Of a stretch of DNA of 64,000 nucleotides, positions 8,734 through 18,351 are shown piece after piece. The DNA lies in the NCBI RefSeq assembly GCF_000012725.1, contig NC_007406.1, positions 372,001 to 436,000 on the forward strand, written 5' to 3'. The notes beneath the pieces are model-generated. The model was given only the letters and a program-made list of their open reading frames with translations, had not been told where the DNA came from and made no database searches. How positions within the stretch are numbered: position 1 is the first letter of the stretch; each line of letters opens with the position of its first letter. Position numbers and translations under genes: made by a program. Source of the DNA: Nitrobacter winogradskyi Nb-255 (lineage in GTDB: Bacteria > Pseudomonadota > Alphaproteobacteria > Rhizobiales > Xanthobacteraceae).

Positions 8734-9429
8734 TCAGATTCCGTGCAGGCGCCGTGTGGCGCGCCGGGTGAACACCTCGGAGGCGATCAGCGCCGCCATG
8801 GACATGGCGATCGATATGATGACCAACCGCATCCCCGCGGCGTCCCCGTCGGGGGTCTGGATTAGCGAATAGATCGCCGAGGAAATCGTCTGGGTTTCGC
8901 CGGGAATATTGGAGACGAAGGTGATGGTCGCGCCGAATTCGCCGATCGCCTTGGCGAAGCCAAGCACCATGCCCGCCAGAATGCCGGGCAGCGCCAGCGG
9001 CAATGTCACCGTGGCGAAGACCTTCCATGGCGAGGCCCCGAGCGTGCTGGCGGCCTGTTCCAGCCGCCGGTCGATGGCCTCGATCGACAGCCGGATCGGC
9101 CGCACCAATAGCGGAAACGACATCACGCCGCAGGCAAGCGCCGCGCCGGTCCAGCGAAAGGCGAACACGATTCCGAGGTGATCGTCGAGCCAGCCTCCGA
9201 CCAGCCCGCGCTTGCCGAAAGTCAGAAGCAGCAGATAGCCGGTGACGACGGGGGGCAGCACCAGCGGCAGATGAACGGCGGCATCGACAATCGATTTGCC
9301 CCAGAATTCGTAGCGCGCAAGGGCCCACGCCAGCGCGATGGCGATCGGCGTCGCCACCAGCGTTGCAACCACTCCCACCTTGAGCGAGAGTAGCACCGCC
9401 ATCCATTCAGGGGTCGAGATATCAAACAT
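8734..9429 (-). CDS. modB: Molybdate ABC transporter permease ModB
   Basis: A 231-residue membrane protein with five or six hydrophobic segments. The EAA loop reads RLEQAASTLGASPWKVFATVTLPLALPGI, and the opening LSLKVGVVATLVATPIAIALAW is classic for ModB. The ATG at 9429 is chosen because the in-frame upstream 22 codons lack homology-like features. It sits 169 bp downstream of modA in the same direction and is followed directly by modC. Confidence 0.93.
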   Translation of the reverse strand: MFDISTPEWMAVLLSLKVGVVATLVATPIAIALAWALARYEFWGKSIVDAAVHLPLVLPPVVTGYLLLLTFGKRGLVGGWLDDHLGIVFAFRWTGAALACGVMSFPLLVRPIRLSIEAIDRRLEQAASTLGASPWKVFATVTLPLALPGILAGMVLGFAKAIGEFGATITFVSNIPGETQTISSAIYSLIQTPDGDAAGMRLVIISIAMSMAALIASEVFTRRATRRLHGI

Positions 9430-9598
9430 GAGGTCTCGGAGCTGTTGCCTGGCTATTATCTGGGACTCGGAACGCGTGAAGCGCCGTTGCGGCAAAGACG
9501 AAACGACCCGGCCATCCCACGGGAACGCCGGGCTGCTTTATGTCATGCGCCGAACGCACGAGCCGATCTCGTTGCGAACCAGCTTTGATCGGCACCGC

Positions 9599-10423
9599 TC
9601 AGGTCGTGGGATCGACCAGAAACGTAAAGCCGTGTTTCTCGAAGATCGCCTTGGCTTCCGAACCGCGCAAGAAGGCGAGATAATCCGCGGTATCCTTATG
9701 TGCGGTTGAAGTCGCCGCCACGGGATAGATGATCGCCGGGTGCGAGGACGCCGGGAAGGTGCCGACAACCTTCACGCCGGGTTCGACCCTGGCGTCGGTG
9801 GAATAGACGATGCCGAGCACAGCCTCGTTGCGCGCGACCAGCGCCAGCGCCGCGCGAACATTCTCCGCCATCGCCACTTTCGGTTCCACCGCCGTCCACG
9901 CGCCGAGTTTTTCCAGCGCCGCCTTGGCGTATTTGCCGACAGGCACCGCCTTAACGTCGCCGGTCGCGATCTTGCCGTCGCCGGCGAGCTGGGCGAGATC
10001 GAAGCCCTGATCGATGGTGACGTTGTCGATCTTTGAATCCTTCGGCGCGATCAGCACGATGCTGTTGCCGAGCAGGTTGACGCGGGTCGGCTCATTGATG
10101 GCTTTCTTGCTATTCACATAATCCATCCAGGCGACGTCAGCGGACACGTATACGTCCGCAGGCGCGCCCTGCTCGATCTGCTTGGCCAGCGCGGAACTCG
10201 CCGCGTAGCTGGCGGTGATCTTGACGCCGGTCTTGGCGGCGTAGGCGTAGTCCACCTCATCGAGCGCGTTTTTCAGAGAAGCCGCGGCGAATACGGTCAG
10301 CGTTCTGGCCTGCGCGGCGGGCGGCGTCGTGGCCTGAGGCCTTGCATCCTTGGCGGAGGCCGGCAGAGCGAAGGTGGCACCAACCAGCAATGCCGCGAGC
10401 AATGAACGTGTGACGGATTTCAT
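9599..10423 (-). CDS. modA: Molybdate-binding periplasmic protein ModA
   Basis: A 274-residue exported binding protein with a signal peptide up to about residue 24 (LPASAKDA). The mature protein carries the ModA ligand loops: LTVFAAASLKNALDEV, YAASSALAKQIEQGAPADVYVSAD and the VALVARNEAVLGIVYSTDA region. It delivers molybdate to ModBC. The stretch upstream (10424-10613) contains a CGATATATACG element (10565-10575) vaguely like a ModE half site, but no modE gene is present in the window. Confidence 0.94.
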   Translation of the reverse strand: MKSVTRSLLAALLVGATFALPASAKDARPQATTPPAAQARTLTVFAAASLKNALDEVDYAYAAKTGVKITASYAASSALAKQIEQGAPADVYVSADVAWMDYVNSKKAINEPTRVNLLGNSIVLIAPKDSKIDNVTIDQGFDLAQLAGDGKIATGDVKAVPVGKYAKAALEKLGAWTAVEPKVAMAENVRAALALVARNEAVLGIVYSTDARVEPGVKVVGTFPASSHPAIIYPVAATSTAHKDTADYLAFLRGSEAKAIFEKHGFTFLVDPTT

Positions 10424-10613
10424 ATGACGCTCCAGACCGATCCCGCGCGAATGTCCGCGCAGGTTGTGAGGGATTGACAGGACGATCGACGGAAGCGCCG
10501 TTCCAGGATTTCCAGCGGGCTTACGGCCGGCCGGAAAGATCGCTCGGCGACAATATCAGCCGAGCGATATATACGTAAAGAGCTTGCGGTCGCCGGTTTT
10601 GTGTCGCTCCCTG

Positions 10614-11573
10614 CTACTGGCGGGCGTCCGGCGCCGCCAGAACCTGACGGCAGGCCGTGGGCAGTTGCGACAATGTGATCGGGGGCTTCGGCTTCGGCGG
10701 CGTCTTCGGCGGTTTCGGATGCAGCACGGCGTCGCTGAACCAATAGGCCAGATCCTGCGCGCCGCATCCCTCTGCCGGCCCCGGCGGAGGCTGGGATTCG
10801 CACTGCGGGCTGCCCGGCGGACACTTGATGCGAATGTGGAAGTGATAGTCGTGGCCGTACATCGGGCGAACCTTCGAGAGCCAGCTGCGATCGCCCTTCG
10901 CTTCGCGGCAGAGCGCCTTCTTGATCGCGGCGTTGACGAAAATGCGCTCGACCGATGGTTCCCTGGCCGCGGCGCGGATGACACCGAGGTGGCTCGGCGT
11001 CCAGGCGCGGGGATCGATATCCAGACGGTCGCGGCGCACCATCATGACCGCCGACATCTCCTCGCGCTCGTTGCGCGACAACAGCCGGTTCGGCATTGGC
11101 GTGAGCCAGACGTCGGCATCGAGTCCGATCTGGTGGCTGGCATGACCGGTGAGCATCGGACCGCCGCGCGGCTGGGCCATGTCGCCGATGAGAAGCCCCG
11201 GCCATCCGGCGTCCCTGCGCGCCTTCGCCGACACCCGTTCAAGCAGCGCCACCATGGCCGGATGCGCCCAGTTGCGGTTGCGCGACAGGCGCATCACCTG
11301 CCAGGTCGGCCCGGTGACCGGCAGCGCCTCGGCCCCGGCAATGCAGCCCCGCGCGTAAAAGCCGATCACGTAAGGCGCTCCGGCGGCAGGCAACGTCTTG
11401 CGGCCGAACAGTTGCTTGGCGGCCAATGCGGGATCATCGGGATTGGCCAGCGGCGGCAGCGGCTTCGGGTGCAGCGTTCCTTTATCTTGCGCGACCGCGC
11501 TCGGCACCAATGCGCCGATCGGGGCGGCGAGCCCGAAGAACAGAAGCAGGGGGAGAATCGCGCGGATGTTCAT
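10614..11573 (-). CDS. mepA: Penicillin-insensitive murein endopeptidase MepA
   Basis: A 319-residue exported LAS-family metallopeptidase that cuts D-Ala-mDAP cross-bridges in peptidoglycan. The signal peptide ends near GALVPSAVAQ. Zinc and catalytic motifs are present: GHASHQIGLDADVW and HDYHFHIRIKCPPGSPQC. There is a Pro/Lys-rich tail (PKPPKTPPKPKPP). The ATG at 11573 directly precedes the hydrophobic leader; the longer frame adds 31 basic residues and is rejected. Confidence 0.92.
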   Translation of the reverse strand: MNIRAILPLLLFFGLAAPIGALVPSAVAQDKGTLHPKPLPPLANPDDPALAAKQLFGRKTLPAAGAPYVIGFYARGCIAGAEALPVTGPTWQVMRLSRNRNWAHPAMVALLERVSAKARRDAGWPGLLIGDMAQPRGGPMLTGHASHQIGLDADVWLTPMPNRLLSRNEREEMSAVMMVRRDRLDIDPRAWTPSHLGVIRAAAREPSVERIFVNAAIKKALCREAKGDRSWLSKVRPMYGHDYHFHIRIKCPPGSPQCESQPPPGPAEGCGAQDLAYWFSDAVLHPKPPKTPPKPKPPITLSQLPTACRQVLAAPDARQ

Positions 11574-11702
11574 GAGCGGCGATTCTATAGCGTTTTCGCG
11601 GCGCCGCGACCACAATGGCTGATGGTGGTTCCGCCGCGCCGGCATGACGGCCGCAGCCTGCTGCATTGATAGCGGACGGAAGCGTGGCCTCCTGAGGCTC
11701 TG

Positions 11703-12041
11703 TTATCGCTTGCCGGCGGCTTTCCTCGTCGGAGAGCGCTTTACGGCATTGCGCTTGCGGGTCGCAGCCCCCTTTTTCGCCGCTCGCGACCGATCGGCCG
11801 CCGAACGGGCGGCCGAAGCCTTGCCGCCGAGCTTGCCGCCGCGTTTTGATGAGACGTTCGTGGTCTTGCGGCCGCGGCCCGATCCGCTCTTCTTGCCGCC
11901 GCCGCTTTCCTTGTTGACGGTGGCCCACGCCCGGCGCTCGGCCTCCTCCTTCTTCACGCCGCGCTTCTCGTATCCTTCCTCGATGTGTTCGGCCTTGCGT
12001 TTCTGCTTGCCTGTATAGGCTGACTTGTCACCGCGGGGCAT
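11703..12041 (-). CDS. Small Lys/Arg/Ala-rich protein (often annotated plasmid stabilization protein)
   Basis: A 112-residue, strongly basic protein. Residues 1-45 (MPRGDKSAYTGKQKRKAEHI, then GYEKRGVKKEEAERRAWATVNK) form a conserved alpha-helical block found in many Rhizobiales and commonly named plasmid stabilization protein without experimental support. The remaining 65 residues are a low-complexity Lys/Arg/Ala/Gly tail resembling histone H1-like nucleoid proteins. Binding to DNA or RNA is plausible but inferred. It lies downstream of lepA in the same direction (96 bp gap) and may have its own promoter. Confidence 0.7.
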   Translation of the reverse strand: MPRGDKSAYTGKQKRKAEHIEEGYEKRGVKKEEAERRAWATVNKESGGGKKSGSGRGRKTTNVSSKRGGKLGGKASAARSAADRSRAAKKGAATRKRNAVKRSPTRKAAGKR

Positions 12042-12137
12042 GATGCCTCTCCGACTGCGTTTCGATGGAAACGAAACGTTGCGCCGTTGCGAGGGTTCCT
12101 GCAGTCGTGCTGCGGGCCGTAAGCCTGACTTGAAGCG

Positions 12138-13949
12138 TCAGTTATCGACCTTCAGGGCGGCGATGAAGGCTTCCTGCGGAATATCGACCTTGCCGAACTG
12201 CCGCATCTTCTTCTTGCCTTCCTTCTGCTTCTCCAGAAGCTTTCTCTTGCGGCTGACATCGCCGCCGTAGCACTTCGCGGTGACATCCTTGCGCAGCGCG
12301 CGCACCGTCTCGCGCGCGATCACCTTGCCGCCGATCGCCGCCTGGATCGGAATCTGGAACATGTGCGGCGGGATCAGTTCTTTCATCTTCTCGACCATGG
12401 CGCGGCCGCGGCCTTCGGCGCGGGTGCGATGCACCAGCATGGACAGCGCATCGACCGGCTCGCCGTTGACGAGGATCTGCATCTTCACGAGATCGGCCGG
12501 CTTGTAGTCGGTGAGATGATAATCGAACGAGGCGTAGCCCTTGGAGACGGACTTGAGCCGGTCGTAGAAGTCGAACACGACCTCGTTGAGGGGCAGGTCG
12601 TATTTCGCCATCGCCCGCGCGCCGACATAGGTGAGTTCCTTCTGCACGCCGCGGCGGTCCTGACACAGCTTCAGCACGCTGCCGAGATACTCGTCGGGCG
12701 TGAGGATGGTGGCCTCGATCCACGGCTCCTGGATCTCGGCGATTTTCACCACGTCGGGCATGTCGATCGGATTGTGGATCTCGATCTCCACGCCGTCCGT
12801 CAGCCTCATCCTGTAGATGACGCTCGGAGCGGTGGCGATCAGGTTGAGATCGAACTCGCGGGAGAGCCGTTCCTGGACGATCTCAAGATGCAGCAGACCG
12901 AGGAAACCGCAGCGGAAGCCGAAGCCTAGCGCGGCGGAGGTTTCCATTTCGAACGAGAAGCTGGCGTCGTTGAGACGCAGCTTGCCCATCGCCGCGCGCA
13001 GCGTCTCGAAATCGTCGGCGTCTACGGGAAACAGGCCGCAGAACACCACGGGAATCGCGGGCTTGAAGCCGGGCAGCATCTCCGTCACCGGCTTGCGATC
13101 GTCGGTGATGGTGTCGCCGACGCGGGTGTCCGCGACTTCCTTGATGGCGGCTGTGATGAAGCCGATCTCGCCGGGGCCGAGTTCGTCGACCTGCTGCATT
13201 TTTGGCGTGAAGAAGCCGACGCGCTCGACATCGTAAGCCGCGCTCGTGCCGATCATGCGGATGCGGCTGCCTTTCCTGAGCGCGCCGTCGATGACGCGGA
13301 TCAGCACGACCACGCCGAGATAGACGTCGTACCAGCTATCGACCAGCAACGCCTTCAGCGTGGCGTCGCGGTCGCCTTTCGGCGGCGGCAGCCGGGTGAC
13401 GATGGCTTCCAGCACATCGGGCACGCCAAGGCCGGTCTTGGCCGAAATCATCACCGCGTCGGAGGCGTCGATTCCGATCACGTCCTCGATCTGCTGTTTC
13501 ACCTTGTCCGGCTCGGCGGCGGGCAGGTCGACCTTGTTGAGGACGGGCACGATCTCATGGTTGTTGTCGAGCGCCTGGTAGACGTTGGCGAGTGTCTGCG
13601 CTTCCACGCCCTGGCTCGCATCCACCACCAGCAGCGAACCCTCACAAGCCGCGAGCGAGCGCGAAACCTCGTAGGCGAAATCGACGTGACCGGGCGTGTC
13701 CATCAGGTTGAAGACGTAGTCCTTGCCGTCCTTGGCGCGGTACTTCAGACGCACCGTCTGCGCCTTGATCGTGATGCCGCGCTCGCGCTCGATGTCCATC
13801 GAATCGAGCACCTGCTCCTTGCCCGCCATTTCCCGATCGCTCAGGCCGCCGGTCATCTGGATCAGGCGGTCGGCCAGCGTCGACTTCCCATGATCAATAT
13901 GGGCGACGATGGAGAAGTTGCGGATGTTGGCTATGGGAGAGGTCGTCAT
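12138..13949 (-). CDS. lepA: Elongation factor 4 (LepA), ribosome back-translocase GTPase
   Basis: A 603-residue translational GTPase. G-domain motifs: AHIDHGKST (G1), RERGITI (G2), DTPGH (G3) and NKVD (G4), followed by EF-G-like domains II, III and V and the LepA-specific C-terminal domain ([22 protein letters not shown]). Length equals the family norm of about 600. The ATG at 13949 ([20 protein letters not shown]) is chosen; a frame extension to 13988 is not typical. It binds stalled or mispositioned ribosomes. Confidence 0.97.
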
Positions 13950-14044
13950 GGGCGCGGGATAGCACCGGCCGAAACGGCGGGCAAGCAAGCGTCAACCCCG
14001 GGAAACGCTTTCTGACGGCGGCGCGAGGCGAGGCGGACCGAGGA

Positions 14045-14374
14045 TCACTCGTCCTCGTCGAATCTGTTGCCGATGAGGTCGGCGATCGCAGCGATCGCCG
14101 CCTCGGCTTCCGGACCGGTTGCGGATACGGTGATCGTCGTTCCGATGCCCGCGGACAGCATCATCAATCCCATGATCGAATTGCCGCCGACCGTCTCGCC
14201 GTTGCGGGTGACGCTGACGTCGGCCTCGAAACGTTCGACCATCTGCACGAATTTCGCGGACGCCCTTGCATGAAGGCCGCGCTTGTTGACGATCGGCATG
14301 TCGCAGGAGATCGTGCCGGGGGCAGATGCGCCGTCCACCGTCGGTGCGGCTTCGTCGTCCGGCTGCCCGGTCAT
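14045..14374 (-). CDS. ptsH: Phosphocarrier protein HPr
   Basis: A 109-residue protein with a 20-residue acidic N-terminal extension before the HPr fold. The phospho-accepting histidine is in NKRGLHARASAKF and the region around the regulatory serine is GGNSIMGLMML. It receives phosphate from enzyme I (PtsP at 51105-53372 is the only candidate here) and can be phosphorylated on serine by the adjacent HPr kinase. Its ATG overlaps the EIIA stop (ATGA), making it the last gene of the chvI-chvG-hprK-EIIA-ptsH operon. Confidence 0.95.
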   Translation of the reverse strand: MTGQPDDEAAPTVDGASAPGTISCDMPIVNKRGLHARASAKFVQMVERFEADVSVTRNGETVGGNSIMGLMMLSAGIGTTITVSATGPEAEAAIAAIADLIGNRFDEDE

Positions 14375-14772
14375 TTCCCGGCGAGCACCCGGCTGGCGAT
14401 CGTCACGTACTTACGCCCGGCCTCCTGCGCCATCGCGATGGCGTCGGGCAGCGTGCGCTCCTCGCGCACCTTGGCGAGCTTCACCAGCATCGGAAGGTTG
14501 ATTCCCGCGAGCACCTCGACCTTGGGCCGGCTCATGCAGGAGATCGCGAGGTTCGAAGGCGTGCCGCCGAACATGTCGGTCAGGATCGCGACGCCGTCGC
14601 CGCTGTCCACCCGGTTGACGGCTTCGATGATATCGCTCCGGCACAGGTCGGCATCATCGTCGGCGCCGATGGTAATGGCTTCGATTTGCTTTTGCGGGCC
14701 CATTACGTGTTCGAGCGCGGCCTTGAATTCGTCGGCGAGGCGCCCGTGGGTCACAAGTACCAGACCAATCAT
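14371..14772 (-). CDS. PTS EIIA component, mannose family
   Basis: A 133-residue EIIA(Man)-type protein. The active-site histidine is in MIGLVLVTHGRLADEF, and DMFGGTPSNLA is the conserved loop. No EIIB, EIIC or EIID partner is visible, so this is one of the orphan EIIA proteins of alphaproteobacteria, which act as regulators rather than in sugar transport. The ATG at 14772 follows a good GAGG ribosome site. It is 152 bp after hprK and overlaps ptsH. Confidence 0.93.
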   Translation of the reverse strand: MIGLVLVTHGRLADEFKAALEHVMGPQKQIEAITIGADDDADLCRSDIIEAVNRVDSGDGVAILTDMFGGTPSNLAISCMSRPKVEVLAGINLPMLVKLAKVREERTLPDAIAMAQEAGRKYVTIASRVLAGK

Positions 14773-14924
14773 TGACAACTCCTCGCGGGTGCTTTTGGTG
14801 CACCGCACGAACGGGTCACTTTGACCATCCGGAGCCCTCACGCAAGAGGGCGTCGAGGTTTTTTCCCTGAAAAGCGTCCCCAGGCTTGACGGTCTGCTCC
14901 GTGGCAATCGTGATATCTATATGG

Positions 14925-15434
14925 TTATCCGGATTTCTTCCGGCAATCGGTCGCCGGTCGCCAGTCGGTGCAACCTTGGATAGTCGTCAGCGCCGCGATG
15001 GCGATCGGGAGTGGCGGAAAGCCGGAAGCAACCGGGATTCGCGCCAGTTCGACCTCCAGAATGGTGGTTCGCAGCGCGTTCGGCGGCGGCAGGCGCTCTG
15101 CGTCGGGCGCATCGAGATCGATCACGAGGCCGACCGGCGCCTCCGCGACAAAAGCGCACCGGCGAATTCCGAGCCCGCGGATTTCCAGCATTCCTTCGAG
15201 TTCAGACGGCGGCCTGACGAGAAGTCCGTTGCGGAACGGAGTTACGAAGAGGCGGTCATCACCGACCAGTGTTGTTTCGGGGAGTTGGCCGCCGCGGCCG
15301 GCGAGGATGAGGTCGAAGGCAAGGCGCGACTTTCCGGCGCCCGAGGGGCCGCGGATCAGCACGGCTTGCTCCCCCACCAGGACCGCCGAGCCATGGATCG
15401 TTGGACCGATCGTCGTACCGGACGACCCGGTCAT
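14925..15434 (-). CDS. hprK: HPr kinase/phosphorylase, short alphaproteobacterial form
   Basis: A 169-residue protein consisting only of the C-terminal catalytic domain (PF07475). The P-loop is RGPSGAGKSRL, the catalytic DD is in LVGDDRLFV, and the signature is EIRGLGIRR. It lacks the N-terminal domain of the roughly 310-residue Firmicutes enzyme. It phosphorylates a serine of HPr to tune the phosphorelay. Its ATG overlaps the chvG TGA, so it is translated with the sensor kinase. Confidence 0.93.
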   Translation of the reverse strand: MTGSSGTTIGPTIHGSAVLVGEQAVLIRGPSGAGKSRLAFDLILAGRGGQLPETTLVGDDRLFVTPFRNGLLVRPPSELEGMLEIRGLGIRRCAFVAEAPVGLVIDLDAPDAERLPPPNALRTTILEVELARIPVASGFPPLPIAIAALTTIQGCTDWRPATDCRKKSG

Positions 15435-17266
15435 GTGGCGGGAAGCCGGACGATGAAACGCGCGCCGGCGATCCGGGTGTCGCCATGGGTATCGGTCGGT
15501 CCGGGGCGGTTCTCAGCCCAGATACGTCCGCGATGGGCTTCGATGATCTGCTTGGAAATCGAAAGGCCAAGCCCGGAGTTCTGACCGAAACCCTGGTGGG
15601 GACGGTCGGTGTAGAAGCGCTCGAATACGCGCTCCAGCGCGTCGGGGCGAATGCCCGGACCGTCGTCGTCCACCACGATCTCGATTTCGGATTTCAGGCG
15701 GCGGCATAGAATCCGCACGCGGCCGCCGGGTTTCGAGAACGATTGCGCGTTGGTCAGGAGATTGGAAATCACCTGCCCCAGTCGCAGGTCATGTCCCGGC
15801 ACCGAGAAGCCATCGCTGGCGCCGCCTTCAAAGCGGACGTCGACGCTGATGTCGCGGCCGAGTCTGGTTTCATTGGCGACCGATGTCAGCGTGGTCAAAA
15901 GACGCCGGATATCGACGGGCGCTTCGTCCTGCCGTTGCAACTCGGCGTCGAGCCGGCTGGCGTCGGATATGTCGGAGATCAGGCGATCAAGCCGGCGGAC
16001 ATCGTGGTCGATCACCTCCAAGAGCCGGCCGCGGCTGGCCTCGGTCTTCGCAAGCGGCAGGGTCTCCACCGCGGAGCGCAGCGAGGTGAGGGGATTCTTC
16101 AGTTCATGCGAGACGTCGGCCGCGAAAGTCTCGATCGCCTCGATGCGGTTGTAGAGCGCGTCGGTCATGTCGCGCAGCGCGCCGGACAGGTGGCCGATTT
16201 CGTCGCGGCGGCGGGTGAAGTCGGGAATCTCGATGCGCGTCTTGATCCGGCGCCGAACACGCTCCGCACCGTCCGCGAGTCGCCGCACCGGTCCGGCGAT
16301 GGTGCTGGCGAGCAGCAGCGACAGCACGATCATGACGATCATGGCGACGCCGAATACTTTCAGGATCGCCAGCCGCTCGGCCATGACCATCTGATCGATG
16401 TCGTCGCCTTGCGTGGACAGCATCAGCGAGCCGAAAATGGTGGAGCGCGGGCGCTCGACCGGAACGGCCACCGAGACGATGATCTCGCCCCGATCGTTGA
16501 TGCGCACCATGCTGGACTTCTCGCCCCTCAACGACTGCGCAACCTCCTGATAGCCGTTGCCGTTTTCGGGTCCGAGTTCACGATAGAGCGGAAGATCGCC
16601 GCGGTTGAGCCAGGTGCGGATCGCGATCGTGGTGCGTTCGATGAAACCCGGCTTGACGTCGGTGGGCGGCGGCAGTTCGAATCGGATGACGTCGCCGCGG
16701 CGAAAAAGGCTGCGGCTGTCGAGAATCAGCACGCCGTCGCGATCATAGATGCGCGCGCGGGTCTTGGTCGGAGAGATCAGCCGCCGCAGCACGGGAGCGA
16801 CGCGCTCGGGATTGATCGGAAAGTCCAGCCCTGAAATTTCGTCCGGCGCGCCGTAGCTCTCGCCGGGCTTGAGATCGAGCAGGCGGTCCGGGTCGATCGT
16901 GATCGTGTTGGTTTCGACCGTGGCCGAGGCGGCGATGGCGCTTGCGATGATCTCGCCCTGCACCAGCAGACTTTGCGCGCGCGCATCGATCAGGCCGGCG
17001 CGGAACTGCGAAAGATAGAGGATGCTGGCGACCAGCGCGATCAGGCCGGCCAGATTCAGCGATACGATGCGGCGGGTCAGGCTCGAAAAACTGAGCGTGA
17101 AAAGAAACTGCCCCGCGCGCCTCAGCCATTCAAGCGGCCGTCGCCAGTACGGTGTCCGTTCGACCTGATCGACGGGACTTTCGGCATCGGCAGGACTTTC
17201 CGACGCGAGGACCTGCGAGGTGTCCTCGGCGTCGGGATCAAGATCAGGCTGCGTTCGATCCAGCAA
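15431..17266 (-). CDS. chvG: Sensor histidine kinase ChvG (ExoS-like)
   Basis: A 611-residue two-component kinase. Order: cytoplasmic Asp/Glu-rich N-terminus; TM1 about 68-88; periplasmic stimulus-sensing domain about 90-300; TM2 about 310-330; HAMP; HisKA with phospho-acceptor in FAADVSHELKNPLTSLRSA; HATPase with NLLTNAQ (N box), DDDGPGI (G1) and GLGLSIS (G2). ChvG/ChvI homologues respond to acid and cell-envelope stress in Rhizobiales and influence central carbon genes. The gene follows chvI after a 162-bp gap containing a strong hairpin. Confidence 0.94.
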   Translation of the reverse strand: MLDRTQPDLDPDAEDTSQVLASESPADAESPVDQVERTPYWRRPLEWLRRAGQFLFTLSFSSLTRRIVSLNLAGLIALVASILYLSQFRAGLIDARAQSLLVQGEIIASAIAASATVETNTITIDPDRLLDLKPGESYGAPDEISGLDFPINPERVAPVLRRLISPTKTRARIYDRDGVLILDSRSLFRRGDVIRFELPPPTDVKPGFIERTTIAIRTWLNRGDLPLYRELGPENGNGYQEVAQSLRGEKSSMVRINDRGEIIVSVAVPVERPRSTIFGSLMLSTQGDDIDQMVMAERLAILKVFGVAMIVMIVLSLLLASTIAGPVRRLADGAERVRRRIKTRIEIPDFTRRRDEIGHLSGALRDMTDALYNRIEAIETFAADVSHELKNPLTSLRSAVETLPLAKTEASRGRLLEVIDHDVRRLDRLISDISDASRLDAELQRQDEAPVDIRRLLTTLTSVANETRLGRDISVDVRFEGGASDGFSVPGHDLRLGQVISNLLTNAQSFSKPGGRVRILCRRLKSEIEIVVDDDGPGIRPDALERVFERFYTDRPHQGFGQNSGLGLSISKQIIEAHRGRIWAENRPGPTDTHGDTRIAGARFIVRLPAT

Positions 17267-17374
17267 TGACTGAAACTGCCTGGTTGCACCAAATCATGAT
17301 CGCCGTCATTCCCGCATATCGCTTCGCGACTGGCGCTGCGGTCAGGACGACGACGGTTCGCTTCCGCACCAAAA

Positions 17375-17408
17375 GTAAACCGGGTGTGTCATTTCACATC
17401 CGGTTTAC
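17375..17408. terminator. 14-bp stem hairpin between chvI and chvG
   Basis: GTAAACCGGGTGTG pairs with CACATCCGGTTTAC across a TCATTT loop, with a single G-U pair. No T-run follows on the minus strand, so it is more likely an attenuator or mRNA-processing/stability element setting different chvI and chvG levels than a full intrinsic terminator. Confidence 0.55.
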
Positions 17409-17428
17409 GGGCTGCGCGCCCGAGGTTA

Positions 17429-18130
17429 TCAGGTTTCCTTGAAGCGGTAACCCACGCCATAAAGGGTTTCGATCATCTCGAAGTCGTCGTCGACGACCTT
17501 GAACTTCTTGCGCAGCCGCTTGATGTGGCTGTCGATGGTGCGGTCATCGACATAGACTTGATCGTCATAGGCGGCGTCCATTAGCGCGTTGCGGCTCTTC
17601 ACCACGCCGGGGCGCGTCGCCAGCGCCTGCAGGATCAGGAATTCCGTGACGGTCAGGGTGACGGGCTCGTTCTTCCAGGTGCAGGTGTGGCGCTCCGGAT
17701 CCATGCGCAGCAGACCGCGGTCGAGCGCCTTGGCGTCGCTCTCCTTGGGCGCGGCGGCCGGGTCTTTCGGACAGGCCCGGCGTAGAACCGCCTTGACGCG
17801 TTCTACCAGCAAGCGCTGTGAAAACGGCTTGCGAATGAAGTCGTCGGCACCCATCTTGAGACCGAACAGTTCATCGATCTCTTCGTCCTTGGAGGTGAGG
17901 AAAATCACTGGCAGGTCGGATTTCTGACGCAGCCTTCGCAGGGTCTCCATTCCGTCCATGCGCGGCATCTTGATGTCGAGGATCGCGAGGTCCGGCTGGC
18001 TGGTGCGGAAGCCGTCGAGCGCTGACGCGCCATCGGTATAGGTCATGATGCGATAGCCTTCGGCTTCGAGCGCAATCGACACCGATGTAAGAATGTTGCG
18101 GTCGTCATCGACCAGAGCAATTGTGGGCAT
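17429..18130 (-). CDS. chvI: Response regulator ChvI (OmpR family)
   Basis: A 233-residue transcription factor. The receiver domain has acidic pocket DDD (residues 8-10), phospho-acceptor in [15 protein letters not shown] and lysine in FLTSKDEE. The C-terminal winged helix has [28 protein letters not shown] and ends with the typical [12 protein letters not shown]. It is the first gene of the operon running through ptsH. The ATG at 18130 gives the standard N-terminus [13 protein letters not shown]. The 221 bp to the divergent HugZ-like gene should hold the operon promoter. Confidence 0.96.
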   Translation of the reverse strand: MPTIALVDDDRNILTSVSIALEAEGYRIMTYTDGASALDGFRTSQPDLAILDIKMPRMDGMETLRRLRQKSDLPVIFLTSKDEEIDELFGLKMGADDFIRKPFSQRLLVERVKAVLRRACPKDPAAAPKESDAKALDRGLLRMDPERHTCTWKNEPVTLTVTEFLILQALATRPGVVKSRNALMDAAYDDQVYVDDRTIDSHIKRLRKKFKVVDDDFEMIETLYGVGYRFKET

Positions 18131-18351
18131 ATGCCTGCTTTCCGAAGCGGGTGGCGAGAGGCGAACAATTCGACCGTCTGCCTTTGGTGTGGCTTTAAGA
18201 ACGCAGTCAACGAGCAATGCAAGCGAGGCTGAAGTGTGACCGAGTTTCCGAAAACGCTCGAAGGACCTTGTCCTTCCTTCACCATCTGACGCTGTTCGAT
18301 TGTCCAATTTAGCCTGAGACGGTGTTTTTTTCAAATTCGAGGACATAAGCC

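Noticed and set aside
8066-9406. Apparent single frame fusing part of modB antisense-phase sequence to modC
   Set aside because: Only the part from 8731 down matches ModC; the preceding residues are an out-of-frame reading of modB.
10565-10575. CGATATATACG upstream of modA as a ModE box
   Set aside because: Only one half-site-like element, weak symmetry and no modE gene in the window; kept as a remark, not a feature.
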